A DNA stretch of 64,000 nucleotides from Pontibacter chinhatensis (GTDB lineage Bacteria > Bacteroidota > Bacteroidia > Cytophagales > Hymenobacteraceae). This document shows, one piece after another, positions 62,046-64,000 of this stretch. The stretch spans positions 372,001-436,000 of the forward strand of contig NZ_FOOT01000001.1 of the NCBI RefSeq assembly GCF_900113285.1, given 5' to 3'. Position 1 is the first letter of the stretch, and the number at the start of each line of letters is the position of its first letter. The notes beneath the pieces are model-generated. The model did not search any database. It had not been told where the DNA came from and saw only the letters and a program-made list of their open reading frames with translations. Both the position numbers and the translations under genes were made by a program.

Positions 62046-63017
62046 TTACATGTCCAGCACCAGGGCGAAGATAAGTGGCGCCACAATCGTCGCATCCGAC
62101 TCAATCATAAACTTAGGCGTGTCTTTGCCCAGCTTGCCCCAGGTGATTTTCTCGTTTGGCACCGCGCCAGAGTATGATCCGTAGCTCGTCGTAGAGTCAG
62201 AGATCTGCGCGAAGTAGCCCCAAAGCGGAACACCATCACGCTGCAAATCCTGGTGCAGCATCGGCACCACGCAGATTGGGAAGTCACCGGCAATACCGCC
62301 GCCAATCTGGAAGAAACCAATAGTAGATTCTTCTTTAGCTGTCTCCGTATACCAGTCGGCCAGTTCGATCATGTACTGAATACCGGTTTTCACAGTGTGA
62401 ACGTTCTTCACGTCGCCGCTGATAACGTGGCTGGCGTAGATGTTACCTAACGTAGAGTCTTCCCATCCCGGGCAAATGATTGGCAGGTTTTTCTTAGCCG
62501 CCTCCAGCATCCAGCTGTTTTTCGGGTCGATCTGGTAATATTGCTCCAGGTCGCCGCTCAGCAGGATCTGGTAGAAGAACTCATGCGGGAAGTATGACTT
62601 GCCTTCCTGATCAGCTTTCACCCAGTACTTCAGCACGGTGTGCTCCAGGCGACGCATCGCCTCTTCCTCTGGAATACAGGTATCGGTTACGCGGTTGAGG
62701 TGGCGGCTCAGCAGCTCTTCCTCGTCAGCGGCAGAAAGCTCGCGGTAATGCGGCACGCGCTCGTAAAAGTCGTGGGCTACTAGGTTGAAGATATCCTCCT
62801 CCAGGTTAGCACCGGTGCACGAGATGGCGTGAATTTTATCCTGACGGATCATCTCAGCCAGGATGATACCCAATTCAGCCGTGGACATGGCACCGGCCAA
62901 CGTCACCAGCATCTTACCGCCATTGTTCAGGTGTGTCTTATAACCTTCGGCAGCATCCACCAGGGAGGCTGCGTTAAAATGCTTGTAATGTTTCTTTACG
63001 AATTCTGATACATTCAT
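62046..63017 (-). CDS. Deoxyhypusine-synthase-family protein (bacterial, SpeY-like)
   Basis: A 323-residue enzyme of the NAD-dependent deoxyhypusine/homospermidine synthase family. The NAD-binding and active-site regions are visible: MLVTLAGAMSTAELGIILA near residue 36, SCTGANLEEDIFNLVAHD, FFQIGGGIAGDFPICVVP and the C-terminal ITWGKLGKD, where the Lys (about 295) aligns with the catalytic Lys of eukaryotic enzymes (WGKI). Bacteria lack eIF5A, so bacterial members probably make polyamines such as homospermidine. No polyamine gene is adjacent. Activity is inferred from family. Confidence 0.88.
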   Translation of the reverse strand: MNVSEFVKKHYKHFNAASLVDAAEGYKTHLNNGGKMLVTLAGAMSTAELGIILAEMIRQDKIHAISCTGANLEEDIFNLVAHDFYERVPHYRELSAADEEELLSRHLNRVTDTCIPEEEAMRRLEHTVLKYWVKADQEGKSYFPHEFFYQILLSGDLEQYYQIDPKNSWMLEAAKKNLPIICPGWEDSTLGNIYASHVISGDVKNVHTVKTGIQYMIELADWYTETAKEESTIGFFQIGGGIAGDFPICVVPMLHQDLQRDGVPLWGYFAQISDSTTSYGSYSGAVPNEKITWGKLGKDTPKFMIESDATIVAPLIFALVLDM

Positions 63018-63129
63018 TTTTCTCTGTTTTATACTTTATACTGATTCGTGTGTATACTCTTACTTTACGGTCAGAGTTAGATTCGCCAACTCGCGGCAAA
63101 GATAAGCTTTAAAATCAATTGCACTCCCT

Positions 63130-63447
63130 TTACCTGGAAACCAGCTTCAGGCCAATGATGGAGCCGATGAGCAGGCAGATGAAAAAAAGTCGCCAGGCAT
63201 CAGCAGGCTCCTTATACAGGAACACGCCTACCAGCACAGTGCCCACCGCGCCAATACCCGTCCAGACGGCATAGGCCGTGCCCATCGGTATACTTTGAAT
63301 AGCCTTGTTGAGGAGGTAGAAGCTGGCCGAAATGCAGAGGAAAAACCCCAGCGACCACTTGAGGTTAGAGAAGTTGTTGGACAGCTTGAGGCAGGTGGTA
63401 AACCCAATCTCAAACATGCCAGCGATAATGAGGTATATCCAGCCCAT
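63130..63447 (-). CDS. SMR-family exporter, Gdx/SugE type
   Basis: A 105-residue four-helix protein from MGWIYLIIAGMFEIGF. The conserved Glu14 lies in helix 1 (AGMFEIGFTTCLKLS), and MGTAYAVWTGIGAVGTVLVG is the signature of the Gdx/SugE branch that exports guanidinium and related quaternary compounds, rather than EmrE. A second SMR gene, needed for paired exporters, is absent. A Crp/Fnr regulator begins upstream on the same strand with 63 bases between, so the two may be co-transcribed. No guanidine riboswitch is recognised. Confidence 0.9.
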   Translation of the reverse strand: MGWIYLIIAGMFEIGFTTCLKLSNNFSNLKWSLGFFLCISASFYLLNKAIQSIPMGTAYAVWTGIGAVGTVLVGVFLYKEPADAWRLFFICLLIGSIIGLKLVSR

Positions 63448-63510
63448 GTTTTTCCTTTTTTGCAAAGGTCCGCACTATGGGCCGGAAGAAATTTAACAAA
63501 TGTTAAAAAA

Positions 63511-64000
63511 TCAGCGCACCTCGGCCCGGATGCGGCTCAGGGTTACCTGCGTTACACCCAGATAAGAGGCTATCTGGTTCAGCTGCACCCGCTGCAGCAG
63601 CTCCGGGTTGTTCTGCAGCAAGGCCTGGTAGCGCTCGGTGGCCGACTGAAACTGGAAGGCCATGAAGCGCTCTTCAGTTTTAATCAGTTCATACTCTGCC
63701 AGCTTTCGTCCCCAGTTGGCTAGCTCAATGTTAGTCTGATAGAGTTCCTGCAGGCTGCCCAAGTTAACGGCCTGCACCACGGAGCGCTCCAGCAGCTCAA
63801 TCGTTTCATAGCCGGGTTTGTTGGCCACGTAGTTGTAGTAAGATAGAATCAGATCGCCCTCTGCCCCAAACCAGAAGGTAACTTCCTGGCCGTTGCGGTA
63901 ACAGAAGGCGCGTGCGATACCCTGCTCTAAAAAGTACACTTTCTTACTTATCTCGCCCTCCCGGAAAAGAATATGCCCTTTGGGCAGCTCCTGCCGCTGC
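63511..64000 (-). CDS. Crp/Fnr-family transcriptional regulator (N-terminus outside window)
   Basis: The frame is open to the right edge; 163 residues are present. They show the cyclic-nucleotide-binding beta-roll (LPKGHILFREGEISKKVYFLEQG, then EVTFWF) and the C-terminal helix-turn-helix with LNQIASYLGVTQVTLSRIRAEVR. The GTG at 63939 is not the start because the upstream codons match the family. Such Cytophagales regulators of about 190 residues usually lack the classic cAMP-binding arginine. Possible target: the adjacent gdx gene. Confidence 0.88.
   Translation of the reverse strand, partial: QRQELPKGHILFREGEISKKVYFLEQGIARAFCYRNGQEVTFWFGAEGDLILSYYNYVANKPGYETIELLERSVVQAVNLGSLQELYQTNIELANWGRKLAEYELIKTEERFMAFQFQSATERYQALLQNNPELLQRVQLNQIASYLGVTQVTLSRIRAEVR

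Noticed and set aside
1..64000. CRISPR array or transposable repeat as explanation for AAGTATA copies
   Set aside because: The copies are single short words at irregular spacing without spacers, flanking repeats or transposase genes.
1..64000. AAGTATA/TATACTT as merely the -7 promoter element
   Set aside because: TATACTTTG has one base more than TAnnTTTG between its two parts, and the word occurs in both orientations and deep inside coding sequence.

Overview
The window looks like chromosomal DNA of a Bacteroidota bacterium of the order Cytophagales, most likely the Hymenobacteraceae (Pontibacter-like). This rests on a type IX secretion C-terminal sorting domain, a TonB-plug/carboxypeptidase-regulatory domain, a short primary sigma factor of the Bacteroidota type, BshB1 for bacillithiol, promoters of the TTTG/TAnnTTTG type, and many proteins that I recognise only from that group. 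Genus-level placement is inference. I see no transposase, integrase, phage gene, CRISPR array or rRNA.

Layout. 1-5.3 kb: 3' end of the B12-dependent fused mutase IcmF, two tiny acidic-tailed membrane proteins, a Gre/Rnk-like factor next to a membrane-anchored FMN glutamate-synthase-like protein, and an FKBP isomerase. 5.3-10.7 kb: three paralogous STAS-like small proteins interleaved with glutamate dehydrogenase and an M61 peptidase. 10.9-24.6 kb: mainly envelope and secreted proteins (NlpC/P60, DUF2147, gliding/T9SS protein, orphan oxidase subunit III, DUF4920 lipoprotein, SusA-like amylase, MscS channel), with an unusual structured, gene-poor stretch at 12.09-12.6 kb. 23.2-26.6 kb: a two-component system followed by a PepSY-like/SdiA-regulated lipoprotein. 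26.7-29.6 kb: an arsenic island (ArsR, ArsI-type lyase, metallophosphoesterase, ACR3 pump). 29.9-32.3 kb: four very hydrophilic, disordered proteins arranged around one divergent promoter. 33.0-38.8 kb: a 1940-residue alpha-2-macroglobulin-like protein with a TonB plug inserted. 39.0-43.0 kb: TetR, YqhD, CurA-like reductase and BshB1, suggestive of electrophile/aldehyde and thiol defence. 43-51 kb: housekeeping block (M23/LysM, TrxB, primary sigma factor, Pnp, RpsO, LptF/G permease, START-like protein, tRNA-Met). 51.8-55.3 kb: alpha-glucosidase plus TreZ. 55.5-64 kb: membrane protein, ABC-F ATPase, 2H phosphoesterase, large catalase, deoxyhypusine-synthase-like enzyme, Gdx/SugE exporter and a Crp/Fnr regulator cut by the window end.

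The strongest unexplained signal is at the DNA level: the heptamer AAGTATA (reverse TATACTT) occurs about fifteen-fold or more above chance, inside genes as well as between them. It often lies in terminator loops or flanks, and at least five times it is fused to a TAA stop codon. It behaves like an uptake-sequence-type or other chromosome-wide mark. The disordered-protein cluster, the macroglobulin-plug fusion and the structured region at 12 kb are the other main candidates for undescribed biology.

All calls come from reading sequence and from memory of protein families; no database search was run. Start codons were moved inward from the longest open frame wherever the family's usual N-terminus, a signal peptide or gene spacing favoured it.
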